Of a stretch of DNA of 64,000 nt, positions 32,176-43,695 are shown in pieces; within the stretch, counting starts at the first letter, position 1; each line of letters starts with the position of its first letter. The stretch lies in contig JAVSML010023995.1 in NCBI GenBank assembly GCA_038503035.1, forward strand, positions 1 to 64,000, read 5' to 3'. Source of the stretch: Crocodylus rhombifer (taxonomy: Eukaryota; Chordata; Crocodylia; Crocodylidae). The notes under the pieces were generated by a model. It had not been told where the DNA came from, did no database searches, and worked only from the letters and a program-made list of their open reading frames with translations. The translations under genes were made by a program, and so were the position numbers.

Positions 32176-35100
32176 ATGAAGCGGGGCATTTTGCCAAGAG
32201 GGCTTGAGAGCAAAAGTCCACGTGAAGGTGGCTTCTGTTTGCTGGCTGGGCTGGCATTGTACATGTAAGAGCCCGGACAGGGTTGTTTTCTCCTGCCAGC
32301 TGCCTGGGACATCCCTCTGGGCCCCCACAGTCTCCCCACCAGCAGCATGAAAAGAAATGCTGCCTGCAAACTGGCCTGGTGTGCACATTGTTTGCTCAGC
32401 ACGGAGGCTGGGAGGTAACTCCTCAATGAGGAGCCATTTCACGTGGAACCAACGTCTGGCAGGCAGCACCCGCTTTGTTGCTAGCCGGTGATATTGCCAC
32501 TTTCTTTAGTGACAGCAGCGTCTTCGGCTGCACTTGGTAGGGCGCAGCGCTCCATTGGAGAGTGACGAGGACTAGGTTAGGGTAATAGCACCCATCTACT
32601 CTTATTTTAAAGGGTGGGGAAAAGCAACTTTGAAACTGCCAGTCAGAACCCAAGTCAGATTGTTTTCAGAAACAGAGCAAAATCATTCTGCCTTTCTTCC
32701 TTAGCCAGAGAGTGAGAAGCATGAAAGGAAGAGGAAAAGGGAGAGGGGGGAACCATAGGGCAGCAGTGAAGGGGTGTGTTGTGAGACAAACTGTATTAAA
32801 GATTGCAAGATGCTCACATTGTACAATGATGTGGGCCACGTAAGTGTTCGGACAGGCAGACGGTGAGGTCCCCAGACAGTTTCTAGTTCTGTCCTTATTT
32901 GTACATTGGTCGCCTAGATACCACGGTGATGGGAACATTAGAAATACCAATGCTAAGCAGACCTCACGTAGGCAGCATGGCGGTGACTGTGAACATGGCA
33001 TAAAGCGTGACTCTCTGTGTCGGGACCAGTGTTGTGCGCTTTGATGATAATCTTTATCTCCACTCCTAATCAGGCAGTAGTGTTGAATAAACTTATCTAT
33101 CTGGCCATGTTGGGGAGAATTAAATAAAGCCCTGACGGGCTGGCAGGAAAATCAAGGGCCAGGTAAGGCATTGTCAGGGTGCACTTATCACAATGCTGTT
33201 TTAGTGAATACAGTGTGCTGATGACCCCTTATGGAGTCAATTAGTAGCATTATGATCACCCTGCATGAGGCTAGGACTGTAACAGATTATGTCACTGGCC
33301 CAGGGCAGAAAGCACTGATGCCACAGGTATCTGACTTCACTTGTAGGGAAGAGCCTTTTAAAGTGAGGAGGAGAAGGGGGAAATGCAGTGGGAATGCCAC
33401 CCCCTCTCAGCACTTGGCCACCCTGGAACTGGCACTTTGTCCTCCTCCCCTCAGGATCAGGTGAGGCCAGGGTATTTGGGGAGAAGGTAAGATGACATTC
33501 CCCCTTCCTCTCCAGTCCCGTTTCCTGTTTCCTAGAAAGTGGGACCATTCAGGTCCCTCCCACTCTTTCTTTGTTTGACGGGTCTGACTCTAAACTGTAG
33601 CCTGGGAGGGGTTACCCCAGCAGTTCTTTTCTTTCATGCCTGGGAATGTGAAGAGACCTGGGTCCTCCAGCTGTACTGCTGTCAGGATCAGCAATCATAA
33701 GACAGAGAGAAAAAGGGAAGCTGCGACTAGACTGTTAATGATCTCACATCCACTGGGCTGCTGCTTTTGGTGTGTGTTGTGTCAGGCCACGCTGGGAAGA
33801 CCGAGGGAGCTTACTTCCAACCCCCCAACCCCCACCCCCGCACACTGAGGAGATCGGCGACAGTGGGGCACCTTCTCCAAAGCTGCTTCTCAGTTCTGCT
33901 GGGAGAATGGTGTTTGGGAGGCAAAGAGGGGGATTCCATCCTGACATCTCGGAGGATTGTTCCGATTCCTGAACAAACCAAAAAACTCCTGCCCATTCTG
34001 CTGTGTCAGAGGTTCATCTGCTGAGCTCCCTGTTTGCAGGATTACTGACTTCCCCTGCTTCTACAGTGGGAAGGATTGCAGCTAAGCTCCCCCTTAAGTA
34101 GAAACCTCTGAGGGAAGAATTTCTAGCTCCTTAGACAGAAAGTGCCTTAACTCCTCTCCCAGAGTCTCTCCTAGAGTGGCTGGATTGTTTGTTCCAGCCC
34201 TAAACAGTTACAAAGCTCTTTTAATGAGGCTGCACAGATTAGGGGGAGGGGAAGGAAGAGAAAGAGTAGTGGTGGTGGTGGTGCTTGGGGGAAACACGTA
34301 GATTAACCTTTTCTCTTCCTCCAGAGAATAGCTTGCTGCACAGGATCAGGAGGGGGGCAGGGAAGGTGCAGACACAGCCAGGACGAGACAGGGTCCAACT
34401 CTCTTTTGGGGAGTGTTTGTCTGATTTTTAGACCATGCACTCTTAGCAACCTGCAAATGGCTCAGAGAAACCTTTCCCTTCACCAGACCCTAATTCCAGG
34501 CTGCTTATGCCCCTCTTAAGTGCTGGGATCTCTTCCCTGGCCCAAGAGAATATAAAATCCATTGGAAAGAAATCATATTATGGAAGCAATGAGTAATTCC
34601 AAAAGCTAGCAGAGGAGAGAGCGCCCAAGCAGCATGACCTTCAGGCTCCCACCGAAGGGCATGAGGCCTTTTTGTCCCTGATAGGTTTTCCATTTCCAGT
34701 TGGCCCTGCTAGGGTACCTAATATTGTGGTCCCATATGAAGCAAACTCCCTCCTTGCCAGGCAATTCTGCCCCAAGAGAATTGGGCACCAGGACAGGCAA
34801 TAGGCAGCATACAGCAGTCAGAGAAGACAAGAGCACTCTCTTGAGTATAGCAAGGCCCGTAGGGTGATGTGGGATTGTTAATAATATTGTTATTAATAAT
34901 CCTAAGAAGTTCTTCTATAGTTCCAAGGGCATGGGGTGAAGGACAGGCCAACTGTTGAACCAGTTCCTTTGGGGGCCAGCCGGTAGTCAGGAGCTGCTTG
35001 GAGAATTTATTTTGATCCAGTTTGTCCCACTTCATTCAGCATGTGCACAGATGTTGCTGACTGGTAGTTTCTGCTGCTTTTTAAAAAAATTAAATCACAG

Positions 35101-37614
35101 CGATAGACTTGATTTTTAGTTGCTCCTAGCTTGGATCTGAGTTGCGTCTCCAGGTGCTGGTTGTGTAGGTTCCACTGAAGAAGGAGATTGAGGCCATATT
35201 ATAGGTGGAGAGTGAAGAAAAAGCTGCATACACCTGTTTTCTGACACCTGCAGGAGAGGTGGGGGAAGGGAAAGAGGGCCAGCAACAGGAGGGCTGCTTG
35301 CTTCAGGGAGTAATAGACAAAGCTGAGATATAAAAGTTTCAGTACAGGGTAGTGTTCATGCTGTTCCTAGCAGGACATAACCTCCTCTAATAGGACTTTT
35401 TGGGCCTTGTCGACTGAGCAGACTGATCTAGCTAGTGATTTCCTTCCTTCATACTCTGAGATAACTGATGCTTTTCTACTCTTGCTATGGCTTCCTTTTG
35501 GCCCATGGTTTTGTGGCACAGCATGGTTTCAGAGGACCGCTGCCACATCCATTTTGTTTGTGCTGTTGCAGTGACCTTCACACTTTAGGAATGAAACTGG
35601 TCCTGGGATCTTGCTTTTAAACTGATAGAACAACCTTAATACACTGAGGTACGGCAGACAGTCCCCCTGCCCTCAAGGCTGGATTTTCACCTTATCCCCA
35701 GAGTCTGGCACTTAATGACTTTAGGGATTCTGCAGGTCAGAGATGTTGGGGGGACTTTAGAGAGAGGTAATTCTGTTCAGCCTCACAGGCATAACTGAGA
35801 GAGGGGCTTCTTGAACTTTGTCAGTTCCATCTCTGCTCTCCTGTGAAAGCTAAAGCTTCAAGCTGCTTGGCTGAGTGATGTGTGTGTGTGTCTGTATAGA
35901 AGCGTATAGGCAGCAGATCTTTGCGGCCAGCCTGACACTGAGCCATGACAGCCTGGCTGGGTTGGTGATCTGTCTAATGAGAATTTGGACAGTTGTCTCT
36001 TTACACGGCTAAATACATTTAATTAGTGACACACAGTATTTTGCTTTTATATGCAAAGCAACTTAATACAACTGACCTATGGCCACGTCTGGGGTGGAGG
36101 GCATTGCACAGGTGATGGAAGGAGGGCACTTCTGGTCCAGGATACCAGAGTGAAGCCTGATACTTCTGAAAGTTGCATTAGAGCTATAATGCTCCCATAA
36201 AGCAAAGAGGAGCTGAGTTTTTAAGGTCTCACCTGAAAGTGAAAACAGTTCTTAATAAAACACTGTAGCACTTGAACTCCCTTCCTCCCCCTGGTTCTGC
36301 CCCGGGTTAGTTATTTCCATTCATACCTCTTGCAGCCACACAGAAGTGTCTCTTGTCACAACAAAACAGCAGGAGTAATTTTTTTGTGTGTGTGTTTTTG
36401 CTAGGGGAATGTAGCAGAGAGAGCAGAGGGGTCTTGCTTCACAGCAGCAAATCAAAGGCCCAGAACTGTGGCCCCGTCATGTTGAGCTGCACGGTGTCCT
36501 TCCTTCCAGGGCTGGGAAGCAGAAGTAGTCTGGTGGAATTAGTATGGGAGGGAGTGATGTAACACTTAATCAGTCTGACATCAGGCCAAATATTGACACC
36601 TTCACATCTCAGCAGCAGACAGGCATACACCACTGAAAAAAGCACAGATGTCCTTTCAGACCCCGATTCTTTTCTCCCCCTCCTTTCCCTATGCCACAGT
36701 ATGTTAATCTGAATCATTTACTTTTATAACAGAGCAAATTAAGAGAAGAGAAGAGAGAGGAAAAAGTGTGTGGCGGTCCCTTTAAAAGTAGTGCCCAATC
36801 TCTTTGCACTTGCGGGTGTGCTTTGTAACATAGGCCCCTTTTTGAAATACCTTCCACTAACTTTCCTTGGAACATGAACGTGGTCAAATCTCCCGGCGTA
36901 TTTGTCATGTCAGCGTTAGAAGGTCACCAATGTTGTTTTTCTCCTCCGCCCCCAGCCCAGATTCGCTCTCTGTTTTTTGACCTTAATAATTTGAAATGCC
37001 TTTGAACAGTTAGTTTCTTTTTTATAGCAACGGTGTGCACTGAGTGAGAGCCTTGCTCCTCCTCCAAATGCCCCCCCCTCTGTCACGCACACACATATTC
37101 CAAGGGGAATTATTTTTGCCTTGATTCCATGGCCCCTGCCCTTCTCCACCCCTTTCAGCTCTAGCTGGGGTGTTATTTTTATTTCATTTTCTTCTGCTCT
37201 GAGGGCAAGTGGAGACAAAGGTCTCTCTGTGCCTGTCATGCTGTCACGAGGGGGGACACACACTTCACCTCAAAGGGAGCAAAAACCTTTCTGAATAACA
37301 CCCCTCCTCCCTGCCACCCGCCCTGCCCAGAGATTCCCCTCGATACAGTTCCAGCAGGGAAGTCTGACACGCTCCTTTGTGGGGGTTTTATTTCTCAGGC
37401 CTGGGGAATGGGGGGCTGGGTATAGCCGCGGTGTGAATGAATACATCCGGATGCTGCAGTCATGCTTCGAAACATTGGGGGCTTCCAGCGGCTTTGTTGC
37501 CTCAGCACTCTGGAGCCTGCCTGCAGAATCCCAGAAAGCTGTTCAGCTCCCTAACTGCCCCTGGGGACTGGGTAATGACTTTGTGTTTTGACTAATTTTC
37601 TGTTATCTTTGCAG

Positions 37615-37666
37615 TTGTCGCAGGCGGCTCCGACCCTGGGGGATGGGGAGAGGAAACCCAATGAAG
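37615..37666 (+). CDS. VEGFA: VEGFA exon 2: end of signal peptide and mature N-terminus
   Basis: 52 bp, the same length as in human. Encodes LSQA then the mature N-terminus APTLGDGERKPNE, and leaves one base (phase 1) for exon 3. The acceptor is CTTTGCAG and the donor GTGAGT. This acidic N-terminal stretch is poorly conserved across vertebrates, and the divergence from human here is expected. Confidence 0.95.
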
Positions 37667-38354
37667 GTGAGTGGTTTGCATCTCTCCTTTCAACAGCTAC
37701 AGGGTTTACAAGTTAAATTAGGGGGAGCTCTGGGAGGTGGGGAAATGGAAATGGGGTGCTAGGAGGGGAGAGCGGGGAGACATTGAGCCAAACTGCCCAG
37801 AAGCTCTTGAGGACCAATACTGCCACCTTCTGGAAAACAGGCGTAATTTGGGAGGGGGGCGGGGGGGTAAGAGAGGCGCAGATGCAGAAGGGGGAATGAG
37901 AGGAAACGTGAGAAATCCGACTTAACCCTTTGTGGCTGCATGCCTAGCAGGGCGGCTCTTTCATTCAGAAAGCCTTTTTCTGAGCTGGGTGGGCTGGGCT
38001 GCTTCTCTTCCCATCAGCAGTTACTTTTCTGGAGACAGGCTGGCTGTGCCAGTGCAGTGGAATAAATTGCAGAGATGCTCATGAACCCATTTCACATTTC
38101 CCAGAACTCTGAGAATAAGAATAATAATAAAAAAATAGCCACATGAAAAGCTGAGTAGCTGTGAATAATTTCCTAGGGATTTGCCACAAGGTTGCAGGAG
38201 GGAATTTGTCATCTCTGCTGCCTGTCTCTTATTCTTCTCTTTCCCCTCTGCACTCATTGTGCCCTGCTCAGTGATAATATCTGATCATCAGACAACGGAC
38301 CAATCAGCACCTGAATTCTTCTGAGACCATAAATTAGCACATCCCAAAAAACCC

Positions 38355-38361
<7 letters not shown>

Positions 38362-38422
<61 letters not shown>
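38362..38422 (+). repeat. (GT)n(GA)n compound microsatellite
   Basis: About 13 GT units run directly into about 17 GA units. Confidence 0.95.
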
Positions 38423-38425
<3 letters not shown>

Positions 38426-39149
38426 CAGCAGAATAGCCTGGGCTTATTTTACAGATTCACACTCTTCTTCTCCACAGATAGCTTGTGAGAGGGCTGTACT
38501 GCTAAGCACTTTACAGTGGTAAATACAAAAAAAGGCTCCCTTTTACTGTCTGTGAGCTACCTGGCCTGGTGAGGCTAGTAGCACAGTCCAGCTGCTTCTG
38601 TTCAGCTTGCTGCTGGGAGTGTAGTACTTATAGAAAATGCTGGCAGAAAGAAAATTGGATGCTAGTGCTTCCCTAGCCATTGCTATTTCATATCACTCCA
38701 GCTGCCCAGAGACCAATGTAATAAGTAGTGGACCAGGAGTTCAGCTGCAAGGTTGAATAGGTCTGGTCTGTAGGCCATAGGTAACAGGCTATCAGAACTC
38801 AATTCTTGGTAGTCTACTTCTGACTTGTGGGTGGCTGTATATTTTAATGTATCGGCTTTTTCTCTATAATCCTTGTTTTAGAATTGGGATTACAGCAGTA
38901 TGGACTTTGGAGCTTTAGGCTGATGTGATCTTCAGGCACCTTTCAGACTCTCCAGGCTTTCTATGCTTTTTCTGCTTGCATGGTGGAGAAACCCACTGTC
39001 TTGCTGGGACCACCCACAGCTGCAGCTTGTCTTTTGCGTCATTTGGTTGGCAAGGGCTGACAGGTTGTGACCTTTGGTGTTGTTCCCTCCGAAGGGCAGC
39101 AGGGGGCTCTAGCAGTGCAGCTGGGGACCGAAGACTTTGCCACATTCAA

Positions 39150-39260
39150 TTTCAATTTCAATAACTTTATTGGCATGGCAAGGTGTTGCCAGAGGGGTTA
39201 GTACAAGGTGTCCATTTTACATCATCATCCATTTCTCCTTTGCTGGTGGACTGCCACATC
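39150..39260. mobile_element. Possible retroelement end fragment
   Basis: Begins with TTCAATTTCAATAACTTTAT and TGGCATGGCAAGG, a phrase I associate with dispersed vertebrate repeats, but the family cannot be named with confidence. No coding content. Confidence 0.3.
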
Positions 39261-39424
39261 CTGGAGCTTGATCCTTGCTCCAGTTGCAGTCAACAGCAAA
39301 CATGGACTTCAGATTGATCTGGCTAATAGGCTTATTTTAGTGCCCAGTCCGTCTGTGAGAGATAGAAATAAGTAGTAGCTACTCCCCTAGTCTGTGCCCT
39401 TTTGTGCTTCTGTTCATCCTGAAT

Positions 39425-39700
39425 GGGTTTGGTCTAATGGTTAGAGCAGCGAGGGCTGGGAGTCAAGACTGTTAGGTTCTTTTGCTTGTTCTGTGATGCA
39501 AACATGGCTGTAATTAGACTAAAGCAGTAGACATCAAGACTCCTGGGGTACCTTTCTGGCTTGCCATGTGATCTTGAGTAAATCACCTTCCTTTTCCTCT
39601 TGCTCTTATGGTGCCTCAGTTTCTCCTCTGTAATAACAGGGTGATAACATGGCACAACTCTACAAGGGAGGTCGCACAGCTTCGTTCGCTGGAGGTTAGT
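39425..39700 (+). mobile_element. CORE-SINE / MIR-type SINE
   Basis: Shows a tRNA-like A box (TGGTTAGAGCAG at about 39438). About 90-200 bp downstream comes the MIR/CORE sequence ATGTGATCTTGAGTAAATCA, then GCCTCAGTTTCTCC and a TGTAATAACAGGGTGATAA tail. The B box is degenerate. The order of parts is that of an old tRNA-derived CORE-SINE on the + strand. Confidence 0.75.
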
Positions 39701-39997
39701 AAGGTCTTAGAGCTCTTGGAGTGAGAGATTTTTTTTGTGTGTGTGTGCTTATTTTTATCACCCATCTGTACAGCCATTTCAGCCAGGTTTATATTGGATG
39801 GACTTGAACCAGTTTGGGGTCTCTGTAATTCTAGCCCCAGGCTTTCTAGCTCTCAGATAGTCTTCCGCATGGTTTTGTGGCACAGGACGTTGTAGACAAG
39901 TCAGACAAATACTCTTTGTTTGCTCCACGAGAAAAGACTTTCTGGTATAAATAAAGGAAACCACCAGCCTTTTTGGCTGCATTTTTATTTTTAAAAG

Positions 39998-40000
<3 letters not shown>

Positions 40001-40049
<49 letters not shown>

Positions 40050-40058
40050 ACACACAAA
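40001..40058 (+). repeat. (TG)n microsatellite with short (CA)n cap
   Basis: About 23 TG units followed by TACACACACA, so the end can fold back on itself. An AT-rich TATATA stretch follows at 40064-40108. Confidence 0.95.
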
Positions 40059-40828
40059 CACTGTATATATACTATATATATATTTATATAGGTTTATTTG
40101 TTTATATACATGACACAATTTCTCCCTGCCCCACAGCCAAGAAATTGTGCTTAATTCTGCTAAGACTATGGCTCCATCACAGAGTTAACCTGGGATCTGA
40201 TTGTGTTTTTCCTTTAATTTTCCTGCCATCTGTGTAGAAGGACTGGTGCCCCTAGCTTTGAGGAATGTGTTCTAGAAAGTGGGATCAATTTTACCTCTCC
40301 TGGAGCCTGCTAGTTTGCAGTGAGGGTGCAGGCTAGATCACTCGAGTACTGACAGTCCTTTAATGACCTTCCCACAATTCCCTCTGAAGGACAGATGAGT
40401 TCTTCTGCAGTTGATACAACTGCCTGGGAAAGTATTCTGGAGTGCTCGGCACAAAGAACCGTGGGGTATGACTCCAGACATGTATGAGCCAGTGCAGTGG
40501 CAGTGAGAATGCAATAACACAGACACAACTTTGCAGTGGGGAAGTTCATATTTGGGCTAAGCTTGCCCTGGTCCTCAGACATGGGTTCCATAATAACTGT
40601 ACAACACAGATATCACCTACATGCAGAGCACCTGCTACCATGAAAATAATTCTTTGTGAGGACGGTTTTCTAATTTAACAGCAGATACAGATTCCCTTCC
40701 ACCTTTTCAGAGACTGTCAAAAAATCCTCCCACAGAAGATGCTAACAGCAACAAGTCACAATTTGCCGTGGAGTTTTTTTGGGAGGAATTTCTGGTTCTG
40801 GCAGCACCCTGCATCCCAAACGCTCAAG

Positions 40829-41060
40829 CAGTGGTTCTCAAACTTTTTTTTTTTTTGTGGACCACTTGAAAATTGCTGAGAGTGTCAGCAGACCACTTAA
40901 TAAACATTTTTTGTTCTACAAATCAAAGCACACAACTTGTATTTTAATATCAGGTTGAGGCAGGACTCTGGAAAGGAACACACAAAAAGAAAGTTTAGAA
41001 GCCAATTGGTAGCCTGGGTTCACTGGCATTATCTGTTGCTTTAAAGTGCACAGCTGAATC
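40829..41060 (+). mobile_element. hAT-like element fragment
   Basis: Starts CAGTGGTTCTCAAAC, a typical hAT terminal inverted repeat, followed by GTGGACCACTTGAAAATTGC. The opposite terminus was not found, so this is a truncated copy or its right boundary lies in the AT-rich stretch beyond 41060. Confidence 0.55.
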
Positions 41061-41167
41061 TTGATTAATATATATTAATATAAATAATTATTATACTATT
41101 AATAAATAATTACACAATTTAATTTATTATTAAATTTAATTAATAGTTTACATGAAATTAATATACT

Positions 41168-41320
41168 TTCGTATAATGTATGGGGTTATTAGCAAAAGCA
41201 ATTCAGCTTGACGTGTGTGTTGTGTGCGTGTGAATGTATATGTATATATATGTGTAAAATGTGTGTATATGTATGTGTGTGTGAATTGCCTTTGCTAATA
41301 ACCCCATAGGTTATACAAAA
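41168..41320. repeat. Imperfect inverted repeat with GT-rich loop
   Basis: The left arm 41168-41204 and right arm 41283-41320 are reverse complements with few mismatches; the core GGGGTTATTAGCAAAAGCAA pairs with TTGCCTTTGCTAATAACCCC. The loop is a GT/AT-rich microsatellite of about 78 bp. Confidence 0.8.
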
Positions 41321-43498
41321 GCAAATTAAATTTTGAAAGCTTGCCCCATTTTTTCCCATTTATGCTTTTGGTAGCTTTTTCTTCTCACTTTCACTCATCT
41401 GTCTAGTGGAAGAGATGTGGCTTCTGCTTCTTATGCTGTAGGCTAGCGCATGGGGTAGCATCTGGTTTGCATGGGTTGTGAGTCCCTCCCCCTCCCCCCA
41501 CCCCCAACAATGAATCCATGAACATTTTTATCCCCAATTTATTTTTTGGTAATAGTTCTCAGATTCTTAACCCTAGGACAGCAAGGTGGAGCAGGAGGTT
41601 GATCAGTCACTATGTTGGCAGAATCTCTCAGGTGCTAAACTGTTTAATATAGATAGCCTCTTTTTAAGGTTAAGGTCACCCTGAAGGTGAACAGGGAGAA
41701 GGAGGCAGTGCAGACAAGACAGGGAAAGAGATGAGAGACAAACTGCAGTGGCAGGCAGGGAGGAGGGAGGACTTTTCTCCTCAAGGAGAAATGCCAGTAA
41801 TCAGTCCCGGCCTTCCAGGCTGCATTTCCCCTCCCTGAGCCACTTGCTCTTTTAATACGTGCTTGTGCTTTCTGACACTTCAGAGTCCCAGAGAGAAGCT
41901 CCTCCCCATTTGTACACATTGCCAGCAGTGCTTGTGACACTGTCAGCTCTGTGTGACCTAGAATTAACTTTCAACAATTAACCGTAGGCCCTGAGCTCAA
42001 AGCCTTGCAGCTTTTTTTGTGGCAAAGCAACCTTTATGCCAGTTTGTCACAGGTTCAGGGCACTCCAGAAATGCTTACCAGAGACCATTTTTTCCATGAG
42101 GCAAGCAGTTTGTGCTTATCACACCGGGTTATCAACCTTACCATTGCAGGGCTGTGCACACACTATGGGCCTATCATTCTAATGCAGAACAGCACAGGCG
42201 ATGCAGTCTCCCTCTGCCTACCCTGTCCCTCTGCTCCACTCATAACTTCCACCTTAGAAAGCTGGAGAAGCTTAGGAAGGCTGCAGGGCCACCCTGCCTT
42301 TACTGTATGTGGAACCATGCCGGAAGCAGGTTTGCTGGTGCATTTATCTGTCCTGTTTATCATGTCTTTAAATCTCTCTGACCCTTGACCAAGCAACGAG
42401 AGGAATCTTTGGCACCAGGTTGGGGGAGCATTGGGAAATTCCTGTGAAATCAGAGAGGGTAGCAGTGCTTGATGTTGGCTCCTTTTCGGTGCTCAGAGGA
42501 AGACAGGAAATAAAGGACGGACTGCTCTCCTCTCCCATGTCCCCATTCTGCCTTATCTGGGATCAGTAGCCAAATGTGTGTGGCCCAGTGATTACTGTGA
42601 GTGTGTGTGGTGGTTTTGAGTCCCTTGCTGTATGGCTGCCCCTGGATTCCCTGGGCCGAGAGAGTATGATTTTTCTCAGAGTTCCAGGGCTTTAGGGCCT
42701 GAGACTTTGGCACGTGTCATTAAGATGTTGCACAGTATTTCAGAAGATGGCAAAGTGGGAAGGATGCTTGGGCTGTCTCTGGATGGGCCGTGTAGGGGAT
42801 GGTCAGAGAAGGTGAAAAGAGCTAGAGGTGGACAGGATGGAGGAGTGGAAAGGCATGCTTCATGGACCAGGCCCATTCTTCTTAACCTCTGGGGAAATCC
42901 TGCTCCCAAACCCTGTCCCTTCTGCCCTCATCTTTTGAGGGGTGCTTCCCACTTTACCCCTTGCCCCTCTGTCCAAAAACCACCAGATAAAACTTTGATA
43001 TTTTGAGAGGGGTGAAAGATGAGCCCTGTCAATGACTCAGTCGCCACACCAAATGACTTTTTGTGGTGCTTTTTGGCTGAGCTAATGCACTCAGCAGCAG
43101 CACATACGATGGAGCATGTCAGATAACAGGAGACAGGGTGTGTGTAGAGGAGGCATCAGCAGGCATAGAGCAGCATCATGGAGGATCTATTCAGTTGGTT
43201 AGTTTGCTACTCCTGTCCTTTTTCCGCTCTTTAGAAGCAGAAGCTAGTTCAGTCAGGAGCCTGCACCCCTTCCTCTCTACCGCACCGAAAGGGTCAGCAA
43301 GATATTTGGCGAGTTACTTTACACTTTTATTGGGTGGCCTAACACAGCATGGTGTGGTGGAGAGGGGGTGAAGCTTGTGCTGCAGAGACTGCAGAGCACT
43401 GCAAGACTACCATTGAGGAGCAGAGGGTTCAGGAGTTGCAACTTGTGTGGGTATTTCCAGGCTGAGCCGCTGCTAATTTGCTTCTTCCCTCCCCACAG

Positions 43499-43695
43499 TT
43501 ATCAAGTTCTTGGACGTTTATAAGCGCAGCTACTGCAGGACAATCGAGACCCTGGTGGACATATTCCAGGAGTACCCGGATGAAGTGGAATACATCTTCA
43601 AGCCATCCTGTGTTCCCTTGATGAGGTGTGCGGGCTGCTGCGGTGATGAGGGCCTAGAGTGTGTCCCCGGAGAAGTGCACAACGTCACCATGGAG
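43499..43695 (+). CDS. VEGFA: VEGFA exon 3: core of the VEGF/PDGF cystine-knot domain
   Basis: 197 bp as in human, and completes 66 codons with the base from exon 2. It carries six of the eight knot cysteines: RSYC, KPSC, LMRC, GCC (two) and GLEC. It also has dimer-interface and receptor-contact strands ([18 protein letters not shown]). The Asp and two Glu of the VEGFR1-contact loop (GDEGLE) are kept. The N-glycosylation sequon NVT near the end matches human NIT. Differences from human at or near the receptor face are Met to Leu in KFLDVY, Gln to Lys in VYKRS, Gly to Ala in CAGCC and Asn to Gly in CCGDEG. The donor is GTGAGG. Confidence 0.97.

Larger units (their letters stand above)
31113..37614 (+). 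other. VEGFA: VEGFA intron 1 (6502 bp)
   Basis: Bounded by GTACGG and a CTTTGCAG acceptor. Its first 200 bp belong to the CpG island; then come GT-rich sequence, two ACGTG cores (31372 and 31381), an imperfect tandem repeat with a CR1 3' tail (about 31855-32175) and otherwise unique sequence. I see no additional exon in it. Confidence 0.93.
37667..43498 (+). other. VEGFA: VEGFA intron 2 (5832 bp)
   Basis: Holds a GT/GA microsatellite (38362), a possible retroelement fragment (39150), a CORE-SINE (39425), a TG microsatellite (40001), a hAT-like fragment (40829) and an inverted repeat (41168). No extra exon was recognised. Confidence 0.93.

Noticed and set aside
39437..39510. Possible tRNA gene (TGGTTAGAGCAG A box)
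   Set aside because: The B box is degenerate and the cloverleaf cannot be completed; the downstream CORE sequence shows it is a SINE head.
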